Shown here: in pieces, positions 44,264 through 52,813 of the stretch | Numbering within the stretch: the first letter of the stretch is position 1 | How the letters are laid out: the number at the start of each line of letters is the position of its first letter | NCBI RefSeq assembly: GCF_020103695.1 | Contig: NZ_JAHXBF010000009.1 | Coordinates: 186,001 to 250,000, forward strand | DNA: 64,000 nucleotides | Source: Hyalangium versicolor | GTDB lineage: Bacteria > Myxococcota > Myxococcia > Myxococcales > Myxococcaceae | Direction: 5' to 3' | Made by a program: the position numbers and the translations under genes | Notes under the pieces: generated by a model | What the model saw: the letters and a program-made list of their open reading frames with translations, nothing else | Database searches by the model: none | What the model was told of the DNA's origin: nothing

Positions 44264-47242
44264 TCAGAGCGGACCTTTCGGTGAGGGCTGCGAAGGGCCG
44301 TGCTGCTTCAGCCACGAGGACGCCTGCTCCGCCTCCGTGGCCCGGCCCACGCGGCGCCAATACTCCCAGGCTTGCGTGACCAGCCCGATGGCGCGAGACC
44401 TGTCCCCGTGGGTCTCCCAGAGCGCCTGGGCCAGCGCGAACTGAACCCGAGGCCTCTCCGCCATCGGGGCCAGCTCCAGCGCTTTCTCGAGGAAAGGCAG
44501 AGCCTCGGCGGGACGGCCCTGAGCCAGCAAGACCCGGCCCATCCCCAGCAAAGGGCCCACTCGCCAGGGATCCGCGGGCGTCAGCACCTTGTCCTGCAGG
44601 GCCAGGGCACGCGCGTACTTCTCCCGCGCCTCGGCATCGCGGTGGAGTCCCCTCAAGGCATCTCCCTGATCATTGAGCGCATCGGCGACGCTCGGGTCGT
44701 CGGGCCCCCCCAATCGCTGTCTCAAGTCCAGCACGCGGGTGTGCGCCGCGAGCGCTTCATCGAACCTCCCCATGTCCTGAAGGACATGGCCCTGCTCGCT
44801 GATCGACTCGGCCAGGGCGGGGTGCTCGAAGCCCAGCACTTTCTCCCGGACGGCTCGCCCGCGCGTGTGCTCCTCGAGCGCCTCCTCGAGCCTGCCCATG
44901 CTCTGCAGGACGTCCCCGCGGCAATGCAGTGCTTCCGCCACCTGGGGGTGCTCGGGGCCCAGGACCTTCTGGTTCAGTTCCAGCGCCTGGGTGCAGGACT
45001 CGAGCGCCTCGTCGAACCGCCCCAGCTCCTTGTAGACGCTGCCCAGGGAACTCAGGGACTCCGCTACCCGAGGGTGCTCGGGGCCCAGCGCCTTCCTCCT
45101 CAACGCCAGCACCCGGGTGTGGGCGTCGAGCGCCTCATCCAGCTTGCCCATGCGCTGGAACAGGATGCCGAGATTGTTGAGCGTGGAGGCAACCTCCCCA
45201 TGTTCGGGGCCCAGCACCTTCTGCCTCAGCTCCAAGGCGCGCTCATAGGCCTGCCGCGCCTGCTCCGGCCGCCGCAACGCGGAGAAGATGGTCCCCAGGG
45301 TGTTGGCGGCGAAGCCACGAATCCGATCATCACCCGCCAGCTCCGCGATGCTCTCGGTGATGGGCACCATGGTCATCGCATCCTGAGGGCGCATCAGGTG
45401 ATTGCTCGTCATCCAGGCCAGGGAACTCGAGGCCCGCGCCAGCATGAGCGAGTCCTTCCCTCGGGCAGCAACTGCCATGACGTCGCGGAGGATCTCCGCG
45501 GCGCTCCGGTAATCCCCCGCGGAGTCCTTGAGCCAGGCGAGGATGAACAGGGTGCGGGCCAGCAACGGAGCGTCGCCTGCCGCCTTCACCTGGGGCAGCA
45601 GCACCTCCACCATCGCGAGCCCCTGCTTGACGCGGCCGGCGTCCTGGAGGGCCTGGAGGGAATCCACCTGCTCCTGGAGCGCCTCCACCTTCGCGCGCTG
45701 CACGGGGTCCTCTGGAGGCGGAATGGCCGCGGTGAGCGCCTTGGCATCCCCGCAGTACTCCAGCGAAGGCAGGGCCTGCACGGCCTCGACGGCCCTGCTC
45801 AGCAGTTGCGTGTCCGGACTCTGGGAGAGCAGCGTGGTGAGCGCGCGCAACTGGCTGCGCCTGCGCTCCAGGCACCCCTCCTCCAACAGCAGCAACTCCG
45901 CCGTCTCCAGGTGAGCCTCCTGCGTCGCGCTCACGCACAGCGCCACGCGCTGCTTCACCCAGGCTCCGGCATAGGAGTCCAGACGCTGCAACACCCGCTC
46001 CGCGGTGGCCCGCGCGTAGGGCACTCCGGTGGCGAGCAGTCCCTGCTCCACCCGGCCCTTGACCGTCTCGTCCCAGACGCCGCTCAATCGCAGCGCCATG
46101 CGGTCACACTCCTGCTCCCGAGGGTGAGCCCACGCCCAGAGCGCCAGCCCCGAGGCGGCCGCCACCAGTCCCACCACGGCCCAGCGCGAGCGCTTCGCCC
46201 GCCTCCGAGCCTCCGGATCATCGGCCAACGCCCTCAGCAGCTCCTTCATGGAGGACGGGCGCTTCGCCGGGTCGCTGTGCAGCCCGTGAAGGAGCGTGCG
46301 TGTCACCCTCGTGGGGACCTGCGTGTTCTCCGGCGGCTCGATCCTCCCGGCGCGTTGGGCTTCACGCAGCTCCGCCACGGTGTTTCCGCGAAAAGGCATC
46401 TGGCCGTGGACACCCTCGTAGAGCGCCACGCAGAAGGCGTATAGATCGCTGCGTGCGTCTCCGCGCCGGCCTCGGAACTGCTCGTCCGCCATGTAGCTCG
46501 GCGTTCCCATCCACAGGCTCGAGCGGTGGGTCAGCCGGGCAAGGGACGCGGTAGGACGCGGGAGAGGAATCGCCTCCGGCAGGGGGAGCGCCTCTTCCTC
46601 CGGGGAAGACTCGAGCCAGACCAGGCCGAAGTCCGTCACACGCGCGCGCCCGTCGTTCCCCACCAGCACGTTGTCGGGCTTGAAGTCATGGTGGATGAGG
46701 CCGGCCTCATGGGCCGCCGCCAACCCCTGCCCCGCGGCCAGGTATTGCGCCAGCACCTCGCGCCACGGACGGCCCTTCTGCCAGCGGCGCAGCGTCTGCC
46801 CCTCCACGTACTCCATGGCGATGAAGAGCGCGCCGTCGTCCAGGGTACCCGAGTCGTACACCGCGACCACGTTCGGGTGGTTCAGCCGGGCCATGGCCTG
46901 CGCCTCGCGCACGAAGCGGGCCTGCTCCTCGTGACGGCGGCTCTCCCGGCCACTCCAGGGACGCATGAGCTTGAACGCCACGCGCCGATCCAGCCGCGCG
47001 TCATACACGCTCAACACCACCCCCATGCTGCCCTGGCCCAGCGTGCCGAGCACCGTATAGCGCCCCAGCAACATGAACCCGGGCTCGGGGATGACGGGCG
47101 GAGCATTCTCGGGCTCCACCTCATAGGGCAAGGTGGTGGGCCCTCCATCAGGGGCCGGAGAAGCGGGCGAGCCGACGTGAGGAGTGGACGCCTCATGATT
47201 CTGGCCCGGGTGCTCCTTCTCCCCTGGCTCGTCCCCGCTCAT
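44264..47242 (-). CDS. Ser/Thr protein kinase with transmembrane helix and TPR receptor domain
   Basis: 992-aa membrane kinase. A Pro-rich N-terminus leads to the kinase domain (about 60-330) with GQGSMG, VAFKLM and DFGLVW. The catalytic loop reads HHDFKPDN (non-RD type, His instead of Arg) and the APE region reads YMADEQ, both unusual. A single transmembrane helix (about 360-378) follows. The periplasmic part is rich in tetratricopeptide units of about 42 residues of the kinesin-light-chain type (ALELRQKVLGPEH and like). Such kinase-TPR receptors are abundant in myxobacteria. Whether the atypical loop still catalyses transfer is open, though the key Asp and Asn are kept. Confidence 0.9.
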   Translation of the reverse strand: MSGDEPGEKEHPGQNHEASTPHVGSPASPAPDGGPTTLPYEVEPENAPPVIPEPGFMLLGRYTVLGTLGQGSMGVVLSVYDARLDRRVAFKLMRPWSGRESRRHEEQARFVREAQAMARLNHPNVVAVYDSGTLDDGALFIAMEYVEGQTLRRWQKGRPWREVLAQYLAAGQGLAAAHEAGLIHHDFKPDNVLVGNDGRARVTDFGLVWLESSPEEEALPLPEAIPLPRPTASLARLTHRSSLWMGTPSYMADEQFRGRRGDARSDLYAFCVALYEGVHGQMPFRGNTVAELREAQRAGRIEPPENTQVPTRVTRTLLHGLHSDPAKRPSSMKELLRALADDPEARRRAKRSRWAVVGLVAAASGLALWAWAHPREQECDRMALRLSGVWDETVKGRVEQGLLATGVPYARATAERVLQRLDSYAGAWVKQRVALCVSATQEAHLETAELLLLEEGCLERRRSQLRALTTLLSQSPDTQLLSRAVEAVQALPSLEYCGDAKALTAAIPPPEDPVQRAKVEALQEQVDSLQALQDAGRVKQGLAMVEVLLPQVKAAGDAPLLARTLFILAWLKDSAGDYRSAAEILRDVMAVAARGKDSLMLARASSSLAWMTSNHLMRPQDAMTMVPITESIAELAGDDRIRGFAANTLGTIFSALRRPEQARQAYERALELRQKVLGPEHGEVASTLNNLGILFQRMGKLDEALDAHTRVLALRRKALGPEHPRVAESLSSLGSVYKELGRFDEALESCTQALELNQKVLGPEHPQVAEALHCRGDVLQSMGRLEEALEEHTRGRAVREKVLGFEHPALAESISEQGHVLQDMGRFDEALAAHTRVLDLRQRLGGPDDPSVADALNDQGDALRGLHRDAEAREKYARALALQDKVLTPADPWRVGPLLGMGRVLLAQGRPAEALPFLEKALELAPMAERPRVQFALAQALWETHGDRSRAIGLVTQAWEYWRRVGRATEAEQASSWLKQHGPSQPSPKGPL

Positions 47243-47394
47243 CCACAGCCCTCCCCGTGCATGGCTGCCGCCTTCGATCCGGTCCCTGATTCGAGACCGA
47301 TAGTAGCCGAATCGGACGCGCGGCCCGATGAAGGAAGGCCGGACGGCTGCCAGGCCTGCGCTGTGGCGAAGCGCCGCGAGGTGTCAGACGGAAG

Positions 47395-47862
47395 TCAGTT
47401 CGTGGGAGCCAGCTTCCACAGCCGGACATCCACGCGATCCCTCACGACCAGGCCCAGCGTCTCCAGCTCCAGCAACCACTGCTCCAACGAGCGCTCGTCA
47501 TCCGTGGGGAAGTCCCGGGCCCCCACCCGGACGCTGCTCACGTTCAGCGACTCGAAGTACAGCATGAGCCGCCAGGCATCGAACGTCTGCGGCTCTCCCA
47601 CCGCTCGGTGCACATCCACCATCCGCCGGGACTCCTGACCCTGGAAGTCCACTCCCACCCCGTGACGGTGGAAGTGCCAGCTCTCCCCGCGGACGAAGAT
47701 CTCCCCATGGCGCGGCAGCCGCCGGTAGGCCCATGGATCCAGCGCCTCCGGGTGGAAGTGCAGCCAGGCCTTCACCAGCTCCGCCTGGAGCGAGACGAAG
47801 CGCTGCAACAGCACCACGCACCCCGCTGCCGATCTGCCTTCAGCCACGGCACGAGCCTCCAC
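47395..47862 (-). CDS. Small protein, possibly DUF6896-like
   Basis: 155-aa soluble protein. A helical N-terminus is followed by a conserved-looking core, ESWHFHRHGVGVDFQG, then FDAWRLMLYF and an acidic end. The W-x-F-H-x-H-G-x-G-x-x-F pattern resembles the DUF6896 domain found in many myxobacterial proteins, but this match is from memory and tentative. No enzyme motif is seen. It is divergent in neither direction: the flanking genes read the same way, with 157 bases to the foldase gene and 152 to the kinase. Confidence 0.6.
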   Translation of the reverse strand: MEARAVAEGRSAAGCVVLLQRFVSLQAELVKAWLHFHPEALDPWAYRRLPRHGEIFVRGESWHFHRHGVGVDFQGQESRRMVDVHRAVGEPQTFDAWRLMLYFESLNVSSVRVGARDFPTDDERSLEQWLLELETLGLVVRDRVDVRLWKLAPTN

Positions 47863-47946
47863 TCAGCGAGCAGTCAAAGAGAACCTCTCTAGGATGAGGA
47901 AATAGAGCGCCACCGCCCGACCTGGATGCCGCGGGGCAGCCCCTCC

Positions 47947-47964
47947 CCGGTGATCCATCACCGG
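47947..47964. promoter_or_regulatory. 18-bp palindrome CCGGTGAT-CC-ATCACCGG
   Basis: Perfect 8-bp half-sites separated by two bases, in the 157-bp gap upstream of the small minus-strand gene. Because the loop is too short for a hairpin of this length, an operator bound by a dimeric regulator is more likely than a terminator. Confidence 0.4.
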
Positions 47965-48019
47965 AGGCAATCACTGTACGCAACGTGCGGGCCGGCTGAA
48001 AAGGACACGCCGGGTTGAG

Positions 48020-49036
48020 TCACTTCGTCGCCGCAGGGGTCGGCAGGAACCCAGGCACCGGGCCCGAGGAGGCCGCCTGCGGCGCCTGGAGATCCACCTG
48101 GAGCTTCTGCAGCGCGGCCTCGTCCGTCTTGAAGTGGGCACGCTCCTGGAGCTCCTCGGTGAACTTCGCCACGCGCGCGTCCCTCCGCTCACGAGCCATC
48201 CGCGCCTTCAGCATGGAGCTGACCGCGTCCAGGGGCTGATTCTTCGCCGGCCGCAAGTCCGTGAGCTTGATCAGGTGGAAGCCGCTGTCGGACTCCACCA
48301 CCGGAGAGAGGTCTCCCGGCTGCTTCAGCGCGCTCGCGGCGGCCGCCACCGGCTCTCCCAGCCGGGCCTTCAGCTCCTCGGGACTGACCAGGTGGGTATC
48401 CGCCTCGGCGGGCTTCGCGGCCGGGTTGCCCGAGGCCTCGGTGATCAACGCGTCGAAGGAGTCGAAGTCCAGCGACTGGAGCTTGCTCGCCTTCTCCCGC
48501 AGCGCCTGCGCCAGCTTCTTCTTCGCCGCCCGATCGGGACTCCCCTTGGGCGCGGGCACCAGCAGGTGCGAGTAGCGCGCGCGCGCCGGCTGGACGAACT
48601 CGGCCTTGTGCGACTCGTAGTAGGAGGAGAGCTCCTCGGGAGGAATGGGCGGCGCCTTCTCGTCGAACTCCTTGAAGAGCAGTTGCTGCACCATGGCGCG
48701 CTTCATCGCCTCCTGCACCTCCGGGTCGTTCTCCAGCCCCCGCTTCCGCGCCTCGGTGACGAAGAGCTCGAAGCGCGCCAGGCCCTGGGCGTACTCGCGG
48801 CGCTGGTCCAGGGACTCGATGCGGGTGCGCGCCGCCGGGTTCATCTGCGCGATGTAGCCCTGCAACTGCTCGATGGTGACGGCGCCCCCATCGAACGTCA
48901 CCACCGGAGTGCCCTTCGCGGCGGACTCCGACGAGCCGGATGCGGGCTTCGTGCCTGAGTCCTTTCCTGGCTTGTCGCAGCCAGCGAGCAGGAGGAGCGA
49001 GACGGTCGACACGGACAGGAAGCGAGAGAGGGGCAT
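48020..49036 (-). CDS. PpiC/SurA-type peptidylprolyl isomerase lipoprotein
   Basis: 338-aa lipoprotein (lipobox LLAGC, Cys about 20). Residues about 45-125 form the N-terminal foldase helix-rich region of SurA/PrsA-type chaperones. A parvulin-like rotamase domain follows (about 145-270: ARYSHLLV, THLVSPEELKARLGE, VVESDSGFHLIKL). It is likely anchored to the outer membrane and helps fold exported proteins. The C-terminal tail is helical and ends in a Pro/Ala-rich stretch. Typical for the family; no missing domain is obvious. Confidence 0.9.
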   Translation of the reverse strand: MPLSRFLSVSTVSLLLLAGCDKPGKDSGTKPASGSSESAAKGTPVVTFDGGAVTIEQLQGYIAQMNPAARTRIESLDQRREYAQGLARFELFVTEARKRGLENDPEVQEAMKRAMVQQLLFKEFDEKAPPIPPEELSSYYESHKAEFVQPARARYSHLLVPAPKGSPDRAAKKKLAQALREKASKLQSLDFDSFDALITEASGNPAAKPAEADTHLVSPEELKARLGEPVAAAASALKQPGDLSPVVESDSGFHLIKLTDLRPAKNQPLDAVSSMLKARMARERRDARVAKFTEELQERAHFKTDEAALQKLQVDLQAPQAASSGPVPGFLPTPAATK

Positions 49037-49205
49037 AAGGAGGGCTTTTCGCTAGCACCGTCCAGCCATGAGCGGCAAGGCACGGATGCACTCAGGTGTT
49101 GGCAGCCTGCTGCGAATGACTCGAACCTGTCACCCTGGACACCCAGCGAGCAGGGAAGGAAGCGGGAGCCGGCACGGGCCGCTTCCACTCCCTAGATTGG
49201 AGGAC

Positions 49206-50966
49206 GTGGCAACACTCTCGCGACCCGCTCCCGGGTTGGAGCCCCTGACAGGCTTCTACTCGCGGCTCCGAAGATTCCTGCGCGAGCTCGTCCGGGCCGA
49301 GCGCCGCTTCTGGGTGCTCGTCGCGCTGGTGGGGCTCATCTCGGGGCTCGGCGCCGTGGTGCTGATCAAGGTGCTGCGCTTCACCCAGCACCTCTTCTGG
49401 GGCGGTGATGTCGAGGGGTTCCTTCCCGGCGTCATCGCCGCGCCCTCCTGGCGGCGCTTCCTGGTGCCCGTTCTGGCAGGAGCCCTGGTGACGCTGGTCT
49501 CGCTCATCATCGGCCAGCCGCTGCGAGGCCATGGCACCGCCGGCATCATCGAGTCCATCTGGGTCAAATCCGGCCGTCTGCCCCTGCCCCGGGCCCTGCT
49601 GCGAGGCCTGGTCTCCATCATCGCGGTGGCCCTGGGCGCCCCCCTGGGCCGCGAGGGCGCACTGCTCCAGACGGGCGCGGCGAGTGGCTCCTCCCTGGCG
49701 CGATGGCTGCGACTGGGACCCGGCCAGGCCCGGCTGCTGGTGGCATGTGGCGCCGCCGCGGGCGTGGCCTCCGCCTACAACGTGCCCATCGGCGCAGCGC
49801 TCTTCGGCCTGGAGGTGCTGCTGGGCTCGTTCGCCCTGGAGCTCTTCGGCCCCATCGTGGTGGCCTGCGTGGTGGCCACGCTCGTCTCGCGCATCCTCAT
49901 CGCGGACCACCCCAGCTACGTCATCCCCCACTACGTGCTCACGCACCCGCGCGAGTTGCTGCTGGCCGTGCTCCTGGGCGTCCTCCTGGGAGGCGCCTCC
50001 GCCCTCTACGTGCGCGGCATCAACATCCTGTCGGACCTGCTCGATCGCGTCCCCCGGAAGCTCTCTCCCTTCCTGCCCCTGGGCGCCATGACGGTGGTGG
50101 GACTGGCCGCGGTCTGGCTGCCGCACCTGCTGGGTAACGGTTATGACTCGGTGAACGCGGCGCTCCTGGGGAAACTCTCGCTCGTGCTGCTGGTGGTGCT
50201 GCCCCTGACCAAGCTGCTGGCCACCTCGCTGTGCGCGGGCGCCGGCGTGCCAGGCGGGCTCTTCACGCCCTCGCTCTTCTATGGAGCCTTGCTGGGCGGC
50301 GCCTTCGGACAGCTCATGCAGCTGATCTGGCCCGGAGGCGCACCGAGCGGCGCCTATGCCCTGCTCGGCATGGGCGCCGTGCTCGCTGGCACCACCCACG
50401 CTCCCGTGTCCGCCGTGCTCATCATCTTCGAGCTGACGGGAGACTACGGCCTCATCCTCCCGTTGATGCTGGGCGCCTTCCTCTCCACGGTGATCAGCCG
50501 TCGGCTGGAGCCCGAATCCCTCTACACCTCCGTGCTCAACCGCCGGAACGTGCGCATCCCCGCCACCGTGCCGGACTGGCTGCGGCAGGAGGGCCCGCGC
50601 GCGCTGCTGACGCCCGTGCGCGACCGAGTCTCCCCGTCCGCCTCCTTCCAGGAGGTCGTCGTGCTCCTCCTGGAGCAGCCCTCGGGAACGGACCTCTATG
50701 TCACCGATGAGGAGGGCCGCTACCTGGGGCTCATCGCCCTCAACGAGCTCAAGGGACAACTGCCGGACCACTCGCTCCTGGGGGCCACCGTCGCCGCGGA
50801 TGTCATGGACCGCCACCTGCAGCCCATCACCCCAGACCTCTCCCTGGCCGAGGTGGCCACTCACTTCGCGCGGACGCCTCTCGAGCGGCTCCCTGTGGTC
50901 GATCCCGATCGGCGGCTGCTGGGCACAATCTCCAAGAGCGACGTGTTGAAGCAGGGGCGCTTCTGA
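49206..50966 (+). CDS. ClC-type chloride channel/transporter with CBS domains
   Basis: 586-aa membrane protein. The voltage-gated ClC core spans about residues 20-420, with the anion-pathway segments GHGTAG, GREGALLQTG, GVPGGLFTPSL and the Glu-containing GREG. Two C-terminal CBS domains (about 455-580, ending LLGTISKSDVLKQGRF) may sense nucleotides. The Glu of GREG is kept, compatible with Cl-/H+ exchange. The start at GTG 49206 is best supported by GGAGG just before it, although the spacing is very short; the frame is open to 49068. The next gene starts one base after the stop. Confidence 0.9.
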   Translation: MATLSRPAPGLEPLTGFYSRLRRFLRELVRAERRFWVLVALVGLISGLGAVVLIKVLRFTQHLFWGGDVEGFLPGVIAAPSWRRFLVPVLAGALVTLVSLIIGQPLRGHGTAGIIESIWVKSGRLPLPRALLRGLVSIIAVALGAPLGREGALLQTGAASGSSLARWLRLGPGQARLLVACGAAAGVASAYNVPIGAALFGLEVLLGSFALELFGPIVVACVVATLVSRILIADHPSYVIPHYVLTHPRELLLAVLLGVLLGGASALYVRGINILSDLLDRVPRKLSPFLPLGAMTVVGLAAVWLPHLLGNGYDSVNAALLGKLSLVLLVVLPLTKLLATSLCAGAGVPGGLFTPSLFYGALLGGAFGQLMQLIWPGGAPSGAYALLGMGAVLAGTTHAPVSAVLIIFELTGDYGLILPLMLGAFLSTVISRRLEPESLYTSVLNRRNVRIPATVPDWLRQEGPRALLTPVRDRVSPSASFQEVVVLLLEQPSGTDLYVTDEEGRYLGLIALNELKGQLPDHSLLGATVAADVMDRHLQPITPDLSLAEVATHFARTPLERLPVVDPDRRLLGTISKSDVLKQGRF

Positions 50967-50967
50967 G

Positions 50968-51306
50968 ATGACAGCCGAGGACACCGAGCCGAGCCGGGAT
51001 CTCACGCGCGCATGGGGCATCGTGCTCATGAGCCTCTTGAGCGCGATCCTGGTGTTCGTGCTGCTCCGAAACCCCGCTCCCGAGAGCCCAGCAGCCCCCG
51101 GAGCGCGCCAGAAGAACGACATCCGGGGAGCCACCCCCGCCCAGCCCTCGCCGGAGTCACCTTCCTCCCGTGGGAACTACTATCGAGGCTGGCCCCTCTT
51201 CGAGGGCTGGCCTCTGCCCCAGGCCCCCGCAGGCACAGGAGGCAGTGGGCCCTCGGCAGAGCCCGGACAGAGTCCGAGCCCTCCCCCCACCCCACACGCT
51301 CGTTGA
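50968..51306 (+). CDS. Small single-pass membrane protein
   Basis: 112-aa protein with one transmembrane helix (about 15-34: WGIVLMSLLSAILVFVLL) followed by a Pro/Ser/Gly-rich, probably disordered tail. Its ATG lies one base after the ClC stop, so it is almost certainly translated from the same message. It could be an accessory subunit of the ClC protein; no family is recognised. Confidence 0.7.
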   Translation: MTAEDTEPSRDLTRAWGIVLMSLLSAILVFVLLRNPAPESPAAPGARQKNDIRGATPAQPSPESPSSRGNYYRGWPLFEGWPLPQAPAGTGGSGPSAEPGQSPSPPPTPHAR

Positions 51307-51426
51307 GCAGGACAGATGTCTCGCATCTCACGGGTTGGAAGCAGGCAGGCAGCCGAGCCATGCCCTCGATGCAGGCCGTGATTGTGCCCGAGCAGTGCGT
51401 GCGGAAGGATGGCTCGGAGGCTGATC

Positions 51427-52269
51427 ATGACTCCTTTCGCCTTCACCGCCGAAGTGCTCGGCATCTCGCTGGGAGCAGGGCTGCTGGGCTCACTGCTCGG
51501 ACTGGGAGGCGGCATCATCCTGGTCCCCATCCTGACGCTGCTCCTCCAGGTGGACATCCACTACGCGGTGGGGGCCTCCATCGTCTCCGTCATCGCCACT
51601 TCGAGCGGCGCCGCGGCGGCGTACGTGCGCGACCGGATGGCCAACCTTCGCGTGGCCATGTTCCTGGAGCTGGCCACCACGGCCGGAGCGCTCACGGGCG
51701 CTCTGCTCGCGGGCGTGGTGGGCGTGCGCAGCCTCTATGTCATCTTCGGCGCGGTCATGGCCTGGTCAGCCGTGGCCATGCTGCGGAAGCTGGGAGGCAA
51801 CGGGCCCGCCACCGAGCCGCCCTCGAATGAACTCGCCGACCGGCTGCATCTGCACGGGAGCTACTGGGACGAGTCCCTCCACCGCGAGGTGGAGTACCGC
51901 GTGTGCCGCCCCATCACGGGCCTGGGCCTCATGTACGTGGCGGGGACGGTGAGCGGGCTGCTGGGTATCGGCTCGGGCTCGCTCAAGGTGCCGGCGATGG
52001 ACCTGGCCATGCGCCTGCCCCTCAAGGTGTCCACCGCCACCAGCAACTTCATGATCGGAGTGACGGCCGCCGCCAGCGCGGGCGTCTACTTCGCACGAGG
52101 CGACATCGACCCCTTCATCGCCGGCCCCGTGTGCGTAGGGGTGACACTGGGTGCGTTCACCGGCTCGCGCTACCTCTCGAAGCTCAAGAGCAGCTGGCTG
52201 CGCGGGCTCTTCGTGCTGGTGCTGCTGTGGGTGGCCTTCGAGATGCTCCGCAAAGGATGGAGGGGATGA
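51427..52269 (+). CDS. TauE/SafE family sulfite/anion exporter
   Basis: 280-aa polytopic membrane protein of the TauE/SafE (COG0730) family, with 7-8 helices and the glycine-rich signatures LLGSLLGLGGG and GTVSGLLGIGSGSLKVPAM in the two half-repeats. Members export sulfite or organosulfur anions. ATG 51427 has GGAGG seven bases upstream. The DUF1634 gene overlaps its stop codon (ATGA), a pairing known for this family, so the two proteins very likely work together. Confidence 0.92.
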   Translation: MTPFAFTAEVLGISLGAGLLGSLLGLGGGIILVPILTLLLQVDIHYAVGASIVSVIATSSGAAAAYVRDRMANLRVAMFLELATTAGALTGALLAGVVGVRSLYVIFGAVMAWSAVAMLRKLGGNGPATEPPSNELADRLHLHGSYWDESLHREVEYRVCRPITGLGLMYVAGTVSGLLGIGSGSLKVPAMDLAMRLPLKVSTATSNFMIGVTAAASAGVYFARGDIDPFIAGPVCVGVTLGAFTGSRYLSKLKSSWLRGLFVLVLLWVAFEMLRKGWRG

Positions 52270-52703
52270 GCATGGAGCCCACGAATCCCTCGAAGGCCGC
52301 GGTCGCGCAGCCCCCCGAGGCAACAACGAGCCCGGAGCTGCTCATCAGCAATCTGCTGCGCTACGGCGTCCTCTCGAGCCTGGTGTTGGTGGCGCTGGGC
52401 ATGCTGCTGACGTTCGCGCACCACCCGGACTACTTCTCCTCGGGCGAGGCGCTCCAGCGCCTCACCGCTCCCGAGCACACCCCTCACCAACTGGGCGACG
52501 TGATGGAGGGAGTGAAGACGGCGCGCGGCCGGGCCTTCGTCATGATGGGGCTGCTCGTGATGATGGCCATCCCCGTGCTGCGCGTCGCCGTGTCCCTGCA
52601 CGTGTTCCGGCTGCAGCGCGATCGGGCCTTCGTGACGCTGACGTCCGTGGTGCTCGTGCTGCTGATGCTGTCATTTCTACTGGGCCGGGCCGAGCTCGGC
52701 TGA
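52266..52703 (+). CDS. DUF1634 membrane protein
   Basis: 145-aa protein with three predicted transmembrane helices (LRYGVLSSLVLVALGMLLTF, AFVMMGLLVMMAIPVLRVAV, FVTLTSVVLVLLMLSFLLG) matching the DUF1634 family, which is commonly encoded beside TauE/SafE exporters. It begins at an ATG overlapping the exporter stop (ATGA); an internal ATG at 52272 is an alternative start. Probably a subunit or modulator of the exporter. Confidence 0.87.
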   Translation: MSMEPTNPSKAAVAQPPEATTSPELLISNLLRYGVLSSLVLVALGMLLTFAHHPDYFSSGEALQRLTAPEHTPHQLGDVMEGVKTARGRAFVMMGLLVMMAIPVLRVAVSLHVFRLQRDRAFVTLTSVVLVLLMLSFLLGRAELG

Positions 52704-52747
52704 CTTGCGGGCAACGTTCGCGGCGGACATCGTCCCACCTCGGTGAA

Positions 52748-52791
52748 TTGACGCAGCGCGGATCCGGTTGATAAGTGACTCCTTATCAACC
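52748..52791 (+). promoter_or_regulatory. Promoter with overlapping 10-bp inverted-repeat operator
   Basis: TTGACG at 52748-52753 is a plausible -35. The next 16-18 bases lead into GGTTGATAAG (52766-52775), TGACTC, CTTATCAACC (52782-52791), a perfect 10-bp inverted repeat that covers the -10 position. A repressor here would block the antiporter gene starting at 52814. The XRE-EIIA regulator encoded downstream is an obvious candidate. Confidence 0.55.
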
Positions 52792-52813
52792 TCGGGCCCA
52801 GGAGACACACACC

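Noticed and set aside
49081..49180. A possible tRNA (segment with TCGAACCTG)
   Set aside because: The segment does not fold into an acceptor stem and cloverleaf on either strand by eye.
49092..51134. Minus-strand frame over the ClC gene
   Set aside because: Antisense to a multi-helix transporter with clear motifs.
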